A DNA stretch of 64,000 nt, from assembly GCF_900107045.1 (NCBI RefSeq), contig NZ_FNON01000002.1:558001-622000 (forward strand), read 5' to 3'. Below the pieces are notes generated by a model that searched no databases, was not told where the DNA came from, and saw only the letters and a list, made by a program, of their open reading frames with translations. Source of the stretch: Amycolatopsis xylanica (GTDB taxonomy: Bacteria > Actinomycetota > Actinomycetes > Mycobacteriales > Pseudonocardiaceae). Positions 51,372 to 64,000 of this stretch are shown here, in pieces; the first letter of the stretch is position 1; each line of letters opens with the position of its first letter. A program made the translations under genes and the position numbers.

Positions 51372-52274
51372 ATGAGCAAGCGAACGGCAATGCTCCTTTC
51401 CGGACTGTGCGTCGGCGCGATCGTCGCGATGTTCGCGTTCATCTATTCGACGCGCGGGCCGGTGCAGGCGTCGGTGTCCATGCCGCTGGAAACCAGCGTC
51501 ACGGGGGTCGCCCCATCGGAGCCCACGGAGGAGCCTGCTCCGGAGCCGGAACCGAGCCCGACGCCGTCACCGACACCGTCGAGCAAGGCCACTACCTCCT
51601 CCACGAAGCTTTCCGGCCAGGTGCCGGGCGGGCAGGTCGGCGCGATGGTCTACGACCGGGCGGAGAACAAGGCACTGCTCGCCGAGCACGCGGACACGGT
51701 CTTCACCACCGCGTCACTGGTGAAACTGCTGATCGCGTTCGACGCACTGGACAAGGGCACCTCGTCGAACGCGACCGTCACGCAGATGCTTTCGCGCAGC
51801 GACGACAACATCGCGAGCAGTCTGTGGGTGGCGAACGGCGGACAGTCCATCGTCACCCGCTGGGCGGCCAGAATGGGCCTCGCCCGCACGAAACCGCCGA
51901 CGGATCCCGGTCACTGGGGCAGCACCCGCACCACCGCGTCCGACATGGTGAAGGTCTACCGATATCTGATGGAGAAGGCATCAGACGGCATCCGCTCGGT
52001 CGTCGTGACCGCGCTGCGGAAGGCGACCAAGGCGGGCGCGGACGGATTCGACCAGTATTTCGGCATCCCGAATGGGATCGACAAGCCGTGGGCGGTGAAG
52101 CAGGGCTGGTCCTGTTGCGATCCGACGCGCAATCTCCACACGACCGGCCTAGTGGGTGAAGAGGACCGCTACATCGTGGTCATTCTGACTTCACGACCCA
52201 GTTCGGTGTCGTGGGCGGCCGGATCGAGGCAGGTCACGGCCGCGGCCCAAGCGGTGGAAGAGTTGTTGAACTAG
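51372..52274 (+). CDS. Membrane-anchored serine hydrolase (beta-lactamase-related)
   Basis: A 300-residue protein with an N-terminal transmembrane anchor (residues about 8-28), a Pro/Glu/Thr/Ser linker (EEPAPEPEPSPTPSPTP) and a penicillin-recognising-type domain. The active-site SxxK is TTASLVKLL and an SDN-like SRSDDNIASSLW follows. The usual KTG appears as KQG (WAVKQGWSCC). The changed third motif makes true beta-lactamase activity doubtful; a peptidase-like or inactive role in the wall is possible. It has unusual paired cysteines (SCCDPT). Confidence 0.75.
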   Translation: MSKRTAMLLSGLCVGAIVAMFAFIYSTRGPVQASVSMPLETSVTGVAPSEPTEEPAPEPEPSPTPSPTPSSKATTSSTKLSGQVPGGQVGAMVYDRAENKALLAEHADTVFTTASLVKLLIAFDALDKGTSSNATVTQMLSRSDDNIASSLWVANGGQSIVTRWAARMGLARTKPPTDPGHWGSTRTTASDMVKVYRYLMEKASDGIRSVVVTALRKATKAGADGFDQYFGIPNGIDKPWAVKQGWSCCDPTRNLHTTGLVGEEDRYIVVILTSRPSSVSWAAGSRQVTAAAQAVEELLN

Positions 52275-52289
52275 GTCCAACAACGGTAC

Positions 52290-52335
52290 GCGCACATACG
52301 ATCGTACTAAACGATCATATAGGACGTGTGTACAC
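52290..52335. promoter_or_regulatory. Palindrome-rich region before flavin monooxygenase
   Basis: TACGATCGTA is a perfect palindrome, CGATC recurs after five bases, and GTGTACAC is another palindrome. A CATATA hexamer lies among them. This is a probable promoter with repressor sites, although no regulator gene is adjacent. Confidence 0.4.
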
Positions 52336-52355
52336 TCGCCAGAGTGGCGAAGAAC

Positions 52356-53537
52356 ATGAACGTACTCGTTTCGGGCGCGAGCATCGCCGGGCCCGCATTG
52401 GCTTACTGGCTCCACCGCTACGGCTTCGAAGCGACGGTCGTGGAGCAGGCTCCCGAGATCCGCGATGGCGGATACGCGGTCGATCTGCGGGGCACCGCGG
52501 TCGAGGTGACCAAGCGAATGGGCCTCTTCGACACCATCAAAGAACAGGGCACCGGCGTCGACGGCATCTCCTACGTCGACATCAACAACAAGGTGAAAGG
52601 CAGCCTGGGCAAGGACTTCCTCGGCGGATCCGGTGTGGTCGCCGAGGTCGAGATCCTGCACGGCGACCTCAGCCGCATCCTGTACGACGCCACGAAGGAC
52701 TACACCGAATACGTTTTCGGCGACTCGATCACGTCGCTCACCGAAACCGCCGACGGTGTCGAGGTCACTTTCGAACGCGGCGAGCCACGCACCTTCGACT
52801 ACGTGTTCGGCGCCGACGGGCTGCATTCCAACGTCCGCGCGCTGACCTTCGGCGACGAGTCGCGGTTCATTCACCACCTCGGCTACTACATGGCCATCTT
52901 CACCACGGAAAACCACCTGAACCTCGACCACTGGGAATGCTTCTACAACATGCCGGGCAAAGCCGCAGGCATGCAGAGCGCCCGTGGCAACTCCGAGGCG
53001 ATGGCGATGTTCCACTGGAGCTCCGACCCGCTGTTCTACGACCGGCACGACATCGAGCAGCAGAAGAAGATCCTGCTCGACGTCTTCTCCGGCGAAGGCT
53101 GGGAAATCCCGAGGCTGCTGAAAGCGCTGCCCGACGCGCCCGATTTCTTCTTCGACTCGATCGCCCAGGTCAAGATGAACGACTGGGCGAAGGGCCGGAT
53201 CGCGCTGGTCGGCGACGCCGCGCACAGCTCGTCCGTGCTGTCCGGAATGGCGACGAGCATGGCGCTGGTCGGCGCGTACATCGTCGTCGGCGAACTGCAG
53301 GCACATCTCGACGATCACCAGACGGCGTTCAAGAATTACCGCGAAGACATGCGTGAATACGTCGAGCTGAACCACAAGATCGGCGCCGGAAACGCGACCG
53401 GCCTGATGCCGAAGACGAATTTCGGGATCTGGCGGCGCAATTTCCTCGTCCGGATGATGCCTTACATTCCCGGCAAGGAGAAATTCCTCGGCGCTTACGA
53501 AAAAGCAGCGAACGCCGCGGTGCTCAAGGACTACTGA
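52356..53537 (+). CDS. FAD-dependent monooxygenase (TetX-like class A)
   Basis: A 393-residue flavoprotein of the PHBH fold. The FAD dinucleotide motif is VLVSGASIAGPALAYWLHRY at the N-terminus, the acidic end VVEQAPEIRDGG follows, and the second FAD motif is GRIALVGDAAHSSSVLSGMA near residue 290. FGADGLHSNVR is the conserved DG motif. It would use NAD(P)H and oxygen to hydroxylate an aromatic or polyketide-like substrate. Starts at 52344 (GTG) and 52326 (GTG) are possible; the ATG at 52356 puts the nucleotide motif at the usual distance. The tail overlaps the convergent esterase by 7 bases. Confidence 0.88.
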   Translation: MNVLVSGASIAGPALAYWLHRYGFEATVVEQAPEIRDGGYAVDLRGTAVEVTKRMGLFDTIKEQGTGVDGISYVDINNKVKGSLGKDFLGGSGVVAEVEILHGDLSRILYDATKDYTEYVFGDSITSLTETADGVEVTFERGEPRTFDYVFGADGLHSNVRALTFGDESRFIHHLGYYMAIFTTENHLNLDHWECFYNMPGKAAGMQSARGNSEAMAMFHWSSDPLFYDRHDIEQQKKILLDVFSGEGWEIPRLLKALPDAPDFFFDSIAQVKMNDWAKGRIALVGDAAHSSSVLSGMATSMALVGAYIVVGELQAHLDDHQTAFKNYREDMREYVELNHKIGAGNATGLMPKTNFGIWRRNFLVRMMPYIPGKEKFLGAYEKAANAAVLKDY

Positions 53538-54742
53538 TCGGTCGCCACGAGCGCGCCCTTCGCGCCCGTCTGCGGCAGCGGCCACGGCTTGACCTCGCCG
53601 CTGACCGTGACCTTGCGGGCGCCGGCGAAGCGCGGGGTCGCACTCTTGGACCCGATCCAGGTGAGCACGTCGGGCAGCTGCGACTTGAAGGTGTTCATGT
53701 TGTGCCCGGCGTCCGGGATGATCCAGGACGTGAACGTCGTCGGCGACAGCGCGGCCTTGTTCATCCGCTGGATCGAGGCGACCTCGTTGCCTTCCTTGTC
53801 GCCCGCGATCGCGAGCAGATCGACCGGTGACGGGTGCTTCGCGAGGTTGATCGAGACGTTGTTCGCGTCCGCGATGTCCTTGCGGCCCTTGAAGATGTCG
53901 GTGGTCTCGGCGTCGATCCACGCGGCGTCGTAGCCGCTGACGCTGGCCGCGATCCCGAACCACTGCGGGTGCCTGGTGACCAGGTTGAGCGCGCAGTAGC
54001 CGCCGGAGGACCAGCCAGCGATCGCCCAGGATTTGCGGTCGGGGTTGACCTTCAGCGTCTTGAGCGCCCAGGCGCGGATGTCGGCCGTGAGGTAGGTGTC
54101 GTTCGCGGCGCCGTTGACCTCGTCGACGCATTCGGTGTCGTGGCCGACCTTCGGCACGCCGGTCGGGTCGGGGATGATCACCACGCTCGGCGGCAGCAGC
54201 TTCTTGCCGATCGCGGCGTCGAGCTGCTCGAACAGCTTGTACCCGCTGCCCGCGACCTCGGGGCCGGACGGGTAGTTCGGGATCCACTCGATCACCGGGA
54301 AGGTGAAGCCCTCGTAGGCGGGGTCGTAGTACTGCGGCGGGATGTAGAGGTTCACGTCGCGCGTGAGACCGGTGCGCTCGCCGAGCACGGTGAGATGGAA
54401 GGTCGAGCCGAGCCCCTTGGCGCCGCGGTCGCGGTTGTAGTCCTTCATCTGCTCGAGGCCGCCGCCGTTGAGGCCACCCTCACCATTGGTGCCCTCGCCC
54501 GCCGGGTTCGAGGTGCCGATGAGCGCGCCGAGCGTCGGGAAGAAGCCGCCGATCATGTTGCCGCCGAGCGCCATCGAAAGAACGACGAGCAGGACGGCGG
54601 TGACTGTGGTCACGCTGCGGCCGGTGCGGCGCCATTTCCAGGAATCCCAGAACCAGGGCACGGCGATCACGGCGAGCAATGCCAGAACGGCCACCAAGAT
54701 CAAACCGAACGTGGAGTCCAGTCTGATATCGCTCGCGTGCAT
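53531..54742 (-). CDS. Membrane-anchored esterase (Esterase D / antigen 85-like fold)
   Basis: A 403-residue protein with two N-terminal transmembrane helices (about residues 10-32 and 40-66) and an extracytoplasmic alpha/beta-hydrolase domain. LTRDVNLYIPPQYYDPAYEG opens it, the nucleophile elbow is IAGWSSGGYCALNL, and the histidine is in IPDAGHNMNTFKSQ. The putative esterase family includes mycolyltransferases and other acyl hydrolases; the substrate is unknown. The ATG at 54742 follows AAGGGA; an ATG at 54766 is an alternative. Confidence 0.82.
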   Translation of the reverse strand: MHASDIRLDSTFGLILVAVLALLAVIAVPWFWDSWKWRRTGRSVTTVTAVLLVVLSMALGGNMIGGFFPTLGALIGTSNPAGEGTNGEGGLNGGGLEQMKDYNRDRGAKGLGSTFHLTVLGERTGLTRDVNLYIPPQYYDPAYEGFTFPVIEWIPNYPSGPEVAGSGYKLFEQLDAAIGKKLLPPSVVIIPDPTGVPKVGHDTECVDEVNGAANDTYLTADIRAWALKTLKVNPDRKSWAIAGWSSGGYCALNLVTRHPQWFGIAASVSGYDAAWIDAETTDIFKGRKDIADANNVSINLAKHPSPVDLLAIAGDKEGNEVASIQRMNKAALSPTTFTSWIIPDAGHNMNTFKSQLPDVLTWIGSKSATPRFAGARKVTVSGEVKPWPLPQTGAKGALVATDQ

Positions 54743-54953
54743 TCCGATCCCTTCCGGGTTAGCCATCTTTCTTTTCGCCGTGCAAGAAGACGCGCGGGTA
54801 CTTGATGATGTTGACAGCTTGTGATTCGAGTCACATTCCCAGTAGGCGGGGTGGTCCGCCTGGCGGCCACGATACCCGTCGGGTCTCCGGCGGCCGCCGC
54901 CCAGGCAGTTAACATGGCGCCAACTAGTTGAAAGCTGAAGCACGGAGATCGCG

Positions 54954-55799
54954 ATGACGGATCACGACGAGGCGCTGCGAGCCATCGGGAGCAGCCTCGA
55001 CCGGCCGTCCGCGGCCCGCATCTACGACTACTTCATCGGCGGCACCACCAACTACGCGATCGACCGCGAGTTCGCCGAGAAGGTACGCCGCCGTCTCCCG
55101 CTCATGGGCGACTACTGCATGACCAGCCGCCAGTTCCTCGGCCGCGCGGTCCGCCGCTGCGCCGAGCTCGGCATCCGCCAGTTCGTCGACATCGGCTCCG
55201 GCCTCCCGACCACCGGCAACGTCCACGAGGTCGCCGACGAGGCCCGCCCCGAGGAGGACACCCACGTCCTCTACATCGACAACGAGCCGATCGCGCTCGC
55301 CCACTCCCAGGTCCTGCTCGCCGACACGGCCGACCCCGACCGCCACCACGCGATCGCCGCCGACTTCCTCCAGCCAGAGGACCTCTGGGAACGCGTCCGC
55401 GAGTCCGAGATCATCAACCTCCGCGAGCCCGTCGCGCTGGTGATCAACGCGGTCATGCACTTCATCAAGGACTCCGAGGACCCCGACGCGGTCCTCGCCT
55501 ACTACCGCCAGCGCCTCGCGCCCGGCTCCCTGCTGGTCCTCTCCCAGATGACCAACGAGAACCCGGTCAACGACGACGAGCGCCAGGCGTTGCTCGACCT
55601 CCTCGAGTACTACGAGACCACGACCAACCCCGGCGTCCTGCGCACGATGACCGAGTTCAGCCGCTTCTTCGGCGACTGGCCCCTCCTCCCACCCGGCCTC
55701 GTCTACGCCCCGGCCTGGCACCCCGACTCGGCCACCCTCTTCACCCGCTCCCCCTCGGAGTCCCGCGTAATCGGCGGCATAGCCCAAAAACCCGCCTGA
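54954..55799 (+). CDS. SAM-dependent methyltransferase, DUF574 (Methyltransf_19) family
   Basis: A 281-residue paralogue of the methyltransferase at 9127-9948. Features in order: PSAARIYDYFIGGTTNYAID (family-typical R.YDY.LGG segment), FVDIGSGLPTTGNVHEVADE (SAM-binding loop), THVLYIDNEPIALAHSQVLL and LREPVALVINAVMHFIKDSE. Unlike the first copy, this one keeps the full Tyr-Asp-Tyr-Phe segment. The substrate is unknown; these proteins are numerous in actinomycete genomes. It appears monocistronic and is followed by a triple palindrome. Confidence 0.9.
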   Translation: MTDHDEALRAIGSSLDRPSAARIYDYFIGGTTNYAIDREFAEKVRRRLPLMGDYCMTSRQFLGRAVRRCAELGIRQFVDIGSGLPTTGNVHEVADEARPEEDTHVLYIDNEPIALAHSQVLLADTADPDRHHAIAADFLQPEDLWERVRESEIINLREPVALVINAVMHFIKDSEDPDAVLAYYRQRLAPGSLLVLSQMTNENPVNDDERQALLDLLEYYETTTNPGVLRTMTEFSRFFGDWPLLPPGLVYAPAWHPDSATLFTRSPSESRVIGGIAQKPA

Positions 55800-55810
55800 C
55801 CCAGCTCTCG

Positions 55811-55897
55811 AAAGCCCGAAAGTGGCTTTCGTCAGATCCAATCCCCCGAAAGCCACTTTTGTCAGATGCGACCTGACGAAAGTCACTTTCGGGCTTT
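55811..55897. repeat. Triple GAAAGTGGCTTTC-type palindrome
   Basis: Outer arms AAAGCCCGAAAGTG and CACTTTCGGGCTTT pair over 14 bases. Between them lie GAAAGTGGCTTTC and GAAAGCCACTTTTG, and GTCAGAT occurs twice. It is the same phrase as at 2426-2478. It lies between the convergent methyltransferase and patatin genes. Confidence 0.8.
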
Positions 55898-55910
55898 TAC
55901 GAGTGGCAGG

Positions 55911-56840
55911 TCAGGAGGCGGTGAGCAGGGGGGATAGGGCGGTCAGGACTGAGGTGCGGCCCAGGTCGACGGCTCGGCGGAGTACGGCGGGGTCGCGCTC
56001 GATCGGGCCGATGGTCGGGGCGTCCAGGGGTGGGCGGACCGAGAAGAGGCGGGGGTCGGAGGCGAGCGTCTGGGCGTCGGCGATGTCGCGGGCGTGCTGG
56101 GTGCGCCAGGCGGCCAAGGTGCCGGGGGCGTAGCGGCGGAGGAAGCGCGGGACCACCACGTCCTGGACGCGAGGCGGGGGCAGCGGGAGTTCGTCGGCAC
56201 GGCGGGTGCGCAGGACCAAGACGTGGGTCGCGCCCTGGGACAAGGCCGTGCGGAACGGGATGGGCTCGGTGACGCCCGCGTCGACGAAGCGGCGGCCGCC
56301 GAGTGGGATCGGCGGGCCCGCGAGGACCGGCATGCATGAGGTCGCGGCGAGTGCGAGCTTGACCGTGTCGACGTCGACCACGAAGGGGTGCAGGTCGGTC
56401 GACTCGCCGGTGTCGGCGTCGGTCGCCAGCGGGTGGAACTCGACCGGGTTGGCCAGGATCGCCGGGAAGTCCATCGGCTCCAGCCTCGAGTAGACCTGGT
56501 GGACCAGGAAATCCAGGTCGATCACCGCACGTCCGCGCAAGGGGTGCAGCGGGTTCATGATCCGGCGCATCACGTCGGGGTTCCACCAGGAACGGACGCC
56601 GGTCACGGAGCGGCCGCACAGCAGCCAGGCGGCGTTCAACGCGCCGGCGGACGAGCCGTAGACGGCGTCGAACGCGGGCAGCAGGCCGAGTTCTTCGAGC
56701 GCGAGCACCATGCCGCTGGAGTACGTCCCGCGGCTGCTGCCACCCTCGATGGCCAGCGCAACACGGGCCGAATCGGCGCGCTGACCTGGGGTGCTGCGCG
56801 TCGCCAGCCGGGCAGCGAGCAGCCGAAGTACTTCGTGCAT
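55911..56840 (-). CDS. Patatin-like phospholipase
   Basis: A 309-residue lipid acyl hydrolase with a Ser-Asp dyad. The oxyanion loop is EGGSSRGTYSSGMVLAL, the nucleophile motif GSSAG is in AVYGSSAGALNAAWLL (about residue 64), and the catalytic Asp is in RRFVDAGVTEPIPF. The ATG at 56840 has no ribosome site; a CATAAT hexamer ends six bases upstream, so a leaderless transcript is likely. It is divergent from the PadR gene, whose palindromic operators lie about 40 bases upstream of this start, so PadR may control it too. Confidence 0.88.
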   Translation of the reverse strand: MHEVLRLLAARLATRSTPGQRADSARVALAIEGGSSRGTYSSGMVLALEELGLLPAFDAVYGSSAGALNAAWLLCGRSVTGVRSWWNPDVMRRIMNPLHPLRGRAVIDLDFLVHQVYSRLEPMDFPAILANPVEFHPLATDADTGESTDLHPFVVDVDTVKLALAATSCMPVLAGPPIPLGGRRFVDAGVTEPIPFRTALSQGATHVLVLRTRRADELPLPPPRVQDVVVPRFLRRYAPGTLAAWRTQHARDIADAQTLASDPRLFSVRPPLDAPTIGPIERDPAVLRRAVDLGRTSVLTALSPLLTAS

Positions 56841-56877
56841 ACAACTATTATGAACGATTTAGTGATAGGCGTCTCGT

Positions 56878-56896
56878 TGCAGTGCAACTAGTTGCA
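56878..56896. promoter_or_regulatory. Predicted PadR operator
   Basis: TTGCAGTGCAA and TGCAACTAGTTGCA are two overlapping perfect palindromes between the divergent patatin and PadR genes. Confidence 0.6.
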
Positions 56897-56911
56897 TATC
56901 AGACTCGGACC

Positions 56912-62025
<5,114 letters not shown>

Positions 62026-62189
62026 GCGAGTTTCACCCCCTCGAACGGTCTACAGAGTACTCGCTCAGGGGAAGCGGTTTGTTACTCGTCGTGATTTAAC
62101 CGGTACGACTCGGTTTCCCCGCCTTCACTGTTTTGCTTGCCGCGGCGCGGGGCATGCAAAGGAGTAACTTGTTCCAGCGAGGTGAAAAC

Positions 62190-62564
62190 ATGCTGAACTC
62201 CACCCGGCCGATCGGGTTCGTACCGGTGACAGACCTCTCGAAGGCGCGCGAGTTCTACGCCGGGACCTTGGGTTTCGACCTCGAGGACGAGAGCCCGTTC
62301 GCGGTCGTGGTGCGGTGCGGCACAACGATGATCCGCGCCACGAAGGTCGAAGAGTTCACCCCGCAGCCGTTCACCGTGCTGGGCTGGCAGGTCGACGACA
62401 TCGACGAAGCGGTCGACACGCTCAGGGCGCAGGAGGTCGAATTCCTGTTCTTTTACGGGCTGGACCAGAGTTCGCACGGGGTGTGGACCACGCCGGAGGG
62501 CGATCGCGTCGCCTGGTTCAAGGACCCGTTCGGGAACACGCTCTCGCTGTCGCAGTTCGTCTGA
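62190..62564 (+). CDS. VOC/glyoxalase-superfamily protein
   Basis: A 124-residue two-module vicinal-oxygen-chelate fold. GFVPVTDLSKAREFYAGTLG and FDLEDESPFAVVVRCG form the first half and EFTPQPFTVLGWQVDDIDEA with AWFKDPFGNTLSLSQF the second. The DPFGN-L.L ending is characteristic. It may be a lyase, a dioxygenase-like enzyme or a drug-binding protein; one or more of the four usual metal ligands is not obvious. The ATG at 62190 has GAGGTG upstream. Confidence 0.85.
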   Translation: MLNSTRPIGFVPVTDLSKAREFYAGTLGFDLEDESPFAVVVRCGTTMIRATKVEEFTPQPFTVLGWQVDDIDEAVDTLRAQEVEFLFFYGLDQSSHGVWTTPEGDRVAWFKDPFGNTLSLSQFV

Positions 62565-62607
62565 TCAGCGGCTTGGAATTACACAACGCTGTTGATTTAA
62601 TGGCCTC

Positions 62608-63078
62608 ATGACCGCTGAGCTACTGGCCGAACTGACCGCGCAGGAAGAGCGCCTGCGCTTCCGGCGGTTCGACAACGAAACCGCCATCGACCTGGGCCTT
62701 CACCTGCTGGCCGCCGCGAAAGCCGACAACCTGCCCCTGACGATCTCCGTCCGCCGCGGGCAGCAGCGCCTGTTCCACGCGTCGCTGCCCGGGACGTCCG
62801 CGGACAACGACGCGTGGATCGACCGCAAGAGCCGCGTGGTCGACCGCTACGGCCACAGCTCCTTCCACGTCGGCACCTCGTTCAGGTCCCGCGGCAAGAC
62901 CTTCGAGGCGGACTCCCGGCTCGACCAGGACCTGTACGCCGCGCACGGCGGCGTCTTCCCGGTGATCGTCGAGAACGTCGGCATGGTCGGCACCGTGGGC
63001 GTTTCCGGCCTGCCACAGGCCGAAGACCACGCCTTCGTCGTCCGCGCGCTCGAAGAGTTCCTGGGCAAAACGGGATAA
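62608..63078 (+). CDS. UPF0303 / heme-degrading-domain protein (HbpS-like)
   Basis: A 156-residue single-domain protein: FRRFDNETAIDLGLHLLAAA then LTISVRRGQQRLFHASLPGT, DNDAWIDRKSRVVDRYGHSS, HGGVFPVIVENVGMVGTVGV and GLPQAEDHAFVVRALEEFL, which together are the UPF0303/HbpS-like pattern. Some homologues bind heme or cobalamin; a precise function is not established. Two bases before the ATG at 62608, TC follows GGCC, so the ribosome site is weak. Confidence 0.8.
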   Translation: MTAELLAELTAQEERLRFRRFDNETAIDLGLHLLAAAKADNLPLTISVRRGQQRLFHASLPGTSADNDAWIDRKSRVVDRYGHSSFHVGTSFRSRGKTFEADSRLDQDLYAAHGGVFPVIVENVGMVGTVGVSGLPQAEDHAFVVRALEEFLGKTG

Positions 63079-63129
63079 AGCGGGCTTTATCCCGGGTGCT
63101 TTTCCCGGGATAAAGCCCGCTTTATCCCG
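63072..63129. repeat. CGGGATAAAGC inverted repeat, copy 2
   Basis: CGGGATAAAGCGGGCTTTATCCCG and a second near-palindrome CGGGATAAAGCCCGCTTTATCCCG (given here only as their shared halves CGGGATAAAGC and GCTTTATCCCG) lie in tandem. The first begins within the last codons of the UPF0303 gene and supplies part of its stop region. Confidence 0.8.
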
Positions 63130-63134
63130 TTCCT

Positions 63135-63179
63135 AGAGTGAGCGTTGCGGCCGGTTCTAACCGGCCGCATCACTCACGA
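63135..63179. repeat. TCGTGAGTG palindrome, copy 6 (diverged, holds a TAG stop)
   Basis: The right arm is CACTCACGA; the left arm is diverged to GAGTGAGCG. The inner GCGGCCGGTTCTAACCGGCCGC is kept in its two halves. On the minus strand the frame of the beta-propeller gene runs through the arm and stops at the TAG inside GGTTAG. Confidence 0.75.
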
Positions 63180-64000
63180 CCACGACGGCCTGCGCGGCCG
63201 TCCCGTCGATGGTCAGCGAGGGCGCCAAAGTCGCCTCGGCCAGGTCCACGACCTGGATGGTCCCGTGGCCCGCGTGCGAGAGATAGAACCGGGTCCGGCC
63301 TGGGTCGGTCGTGCCCGCGGTGAACTCGCCGGTCAGATCGAGGGTCACGGCCTGCTTGCCCACCTCGGTGTCGAAGACGACCACCTTGCCGCGCCGGTCG
63401 AGCGAGTGCACGAACCGCCCGTCCGCGCCGACGGCCAGCGCGGTCGCACCGTCGCCGTGGTACTCGAGGTAGTCGACCGCGGTGAGCTTCTCGGTGCCGA
63501 CGGGCACCAGGAAGTCGGCGTGCCCGGACTCGGTGGTGATGTTGCCGGTGACGAACAGCCGCCCGCCGTCCGGCGCGATCGCCAGCGCGTGGCTGAGGTG
63601 CAGCAGGTTCCCGCCCCTGCCGAAGGTCACCTGCGCGACGACCGCGCATTCGGCCGTGTCGATCGCGACGATCCGGCTGACCCCGGAGCACAGCACGTAA
63701 AGCGTCCCGCCATCCGGGCTGAACACCGCGCTGGTCGGGTTGAGCACGCCGGCGATGTCCGCGACGGCCTTCGTCCCGGTGTCGAGCAGGCTGACCGTCT
63801 GCCGCGTCGTGTGCAGGACGGCGACCAGCGAACCGGTCGCGTTCACCGCGAGCCCGCCGGACGGCTGCTTGGTGTCGCCCGCCTTCGACTCCGCGAGCGT
63901 CGAGGTGTTCAACTCGGCGACGACCCCGTCGAGCCCGAGCGCGAAAACCCGTTTGCCATCAGCGGAAACCGCCAGGTTCCCGGCGCCGCCGACCGGGCGG
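63157..64000 (-). CDS. YVTN-type beta-propeller protein (5' partial)
   Basis: The frame is open to the right edge, with about 280 residues visible. Repeats of roughly 40 residues carry the propeller pattern: GNLAVSADGKRVFALGLDGV, SAVFSPDGGTLYVLCSGVSR, LSHALAIAPDGGRLFVTGNI and LAVGADGRFVHSLDRRGKVV. Such proteins usually work outside the cell or in a larger complex; the N-terminal part with any signal or second domain is outside the window. The last residues are encoded by the palindromic repeat. Function is unknown. Confidence 0.75.
   Translation of the reverse strand, partial: RPVGGAGNLAVSADGKRVFALGLDGVVAELNTSTLAESKAGDTKQPSGGLAVNATGSLVAVLHTTRQTVSLLDTGTKAVADIAGVLNPTSAVFSPDGGTLYVLCSGVSRIVAIDTAECAVVAQVTFGRGGNLLHLSHALAIAPDGGRLFVTGNITTESGHADFLVPVGTEKLTAVDYLEYHGDGATALAVGADGRFVHSLDRRGKVVVFDTEVGKQAVTLDLTGEFTAGTTDPGRTRFYLSHAGHGTIQVVDLAEATLAPSLTIDGTAAQAVVVVSDAAG

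Noticed and set aside
51372..52274. Active beta-lactamase
   Set aside because: The third catalytic motif is KQG in place of KTG and the protein is membrane-anchored, so only a serine-hydrolase relationship is stated.

Overview
The window is very GC-rich, uses many GTG starts, has overlapping ATGA/GTGA gene junctions, and carries families typical of filamentous actinobacteria: two DUF574 methyltransferases, a class III lanthipeptide locus in ram/amf gene order, a mycothiol-dependent maleylpyruvate isomerase-type enzyme, an F420/LLM oxidoreductase, SigE-family sigma factors and a WhiB7-like promoter. A Pseudonocardiaceae genome, perhaps Amycolatopsis or a relative, is the best guess. That placement is inferred from gene content and was not tested by alignment. 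No rRNA, phage, transposase or CRISPR was seen; four tRNAs are present.

Layout. 1-2.4 kb: ABC exporter pair of the drug-resistance type, cut by the left edge. 2.5-5.2 kb: SigE-family sigma factor with an overlapping membrane partner, a small secreted protein and an L,D-transpeptidase lipoprotein. 5.2-9.1 kb: cold-shock protein, small proteins, tRNA-Glu/Asp/Phe and a long G-rich intergenic stretch. 9.1-13.5 kb: DUF574 methyltransferase facing a compact three-gene terpenoid operon (class II DxDD cyclase, P450, UbiA-family membrane enzyme). 13.7-18.7 kb: BrnT/BrnA-like toxin-antitoxin pair, PAS-GGDEF-EAL signalling protein, SPFH protein with a small RHH-like protein, and a decayed rhomboid-like gene. 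19.5-25.7 kb: class III lanthipeptide operon (LanKC, SapB-like precursor, two ABC half-transporters). 26.2-36.9 kb: small membrane proteins, tRNA-Lys, MarR/MMPL divergent pair, truncated erythromycin-esterase-like gene, double-MerR regulator, prolyl aminopeptidase, GT-C-like membrane protein, MerR/MDMPI divergent pair. 37-41.7 kb: Hsp20, exonuclease III, a dense array of palindromes, TAXI-TRAP transporter. 41.7-51.3 kb: second SigE-family system with a duplicated partner domain, GH9 glycosidase with a predicted leaderless promoter, Tet(M)-like ribosomal protection protein behind a leader ORF and a WhiB7-like promoter, LLM oxidoreductase, and an ECF sigma factor with a CU044_5270-type partner. 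51.3-64 kb: serine hydrolase, flavin monooxygenase, esterase, second DUF574 methyltransferase, patatin, PadR plus FadH-like reductase, an unrecognised 858-residue membrane/TPR protein, VOC protein, UPF0303 protein and a partial beta-propeller.

How parts fit together. Two specialised-metabolite loci look complete enough to act as units: the lanthipeptide operon makes, modifies and exports one peptide, and the terpenoid operon should cyclise and oxidise a diterpenoid. Three sigma factors are each translationally coupled to a single-pass membrane partner. Several genes fit antibiotic defence (ABC exporter, MMPL, Tet(M)-like protein, flavin monooxygenase, double MerR).

The clearest non-coding pattern is a set of repeated intergenic palindromes. 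One family, TCGTGAGTG...CACTCACGA, occurs seven times, and its arm repeatedly supplies the TGA stop codon of the neighbouring gene. Other families share GAAAGCCACTTTC, GGGAGGCCCTC, CGGGATAAAGC or CCGGGGG cores.
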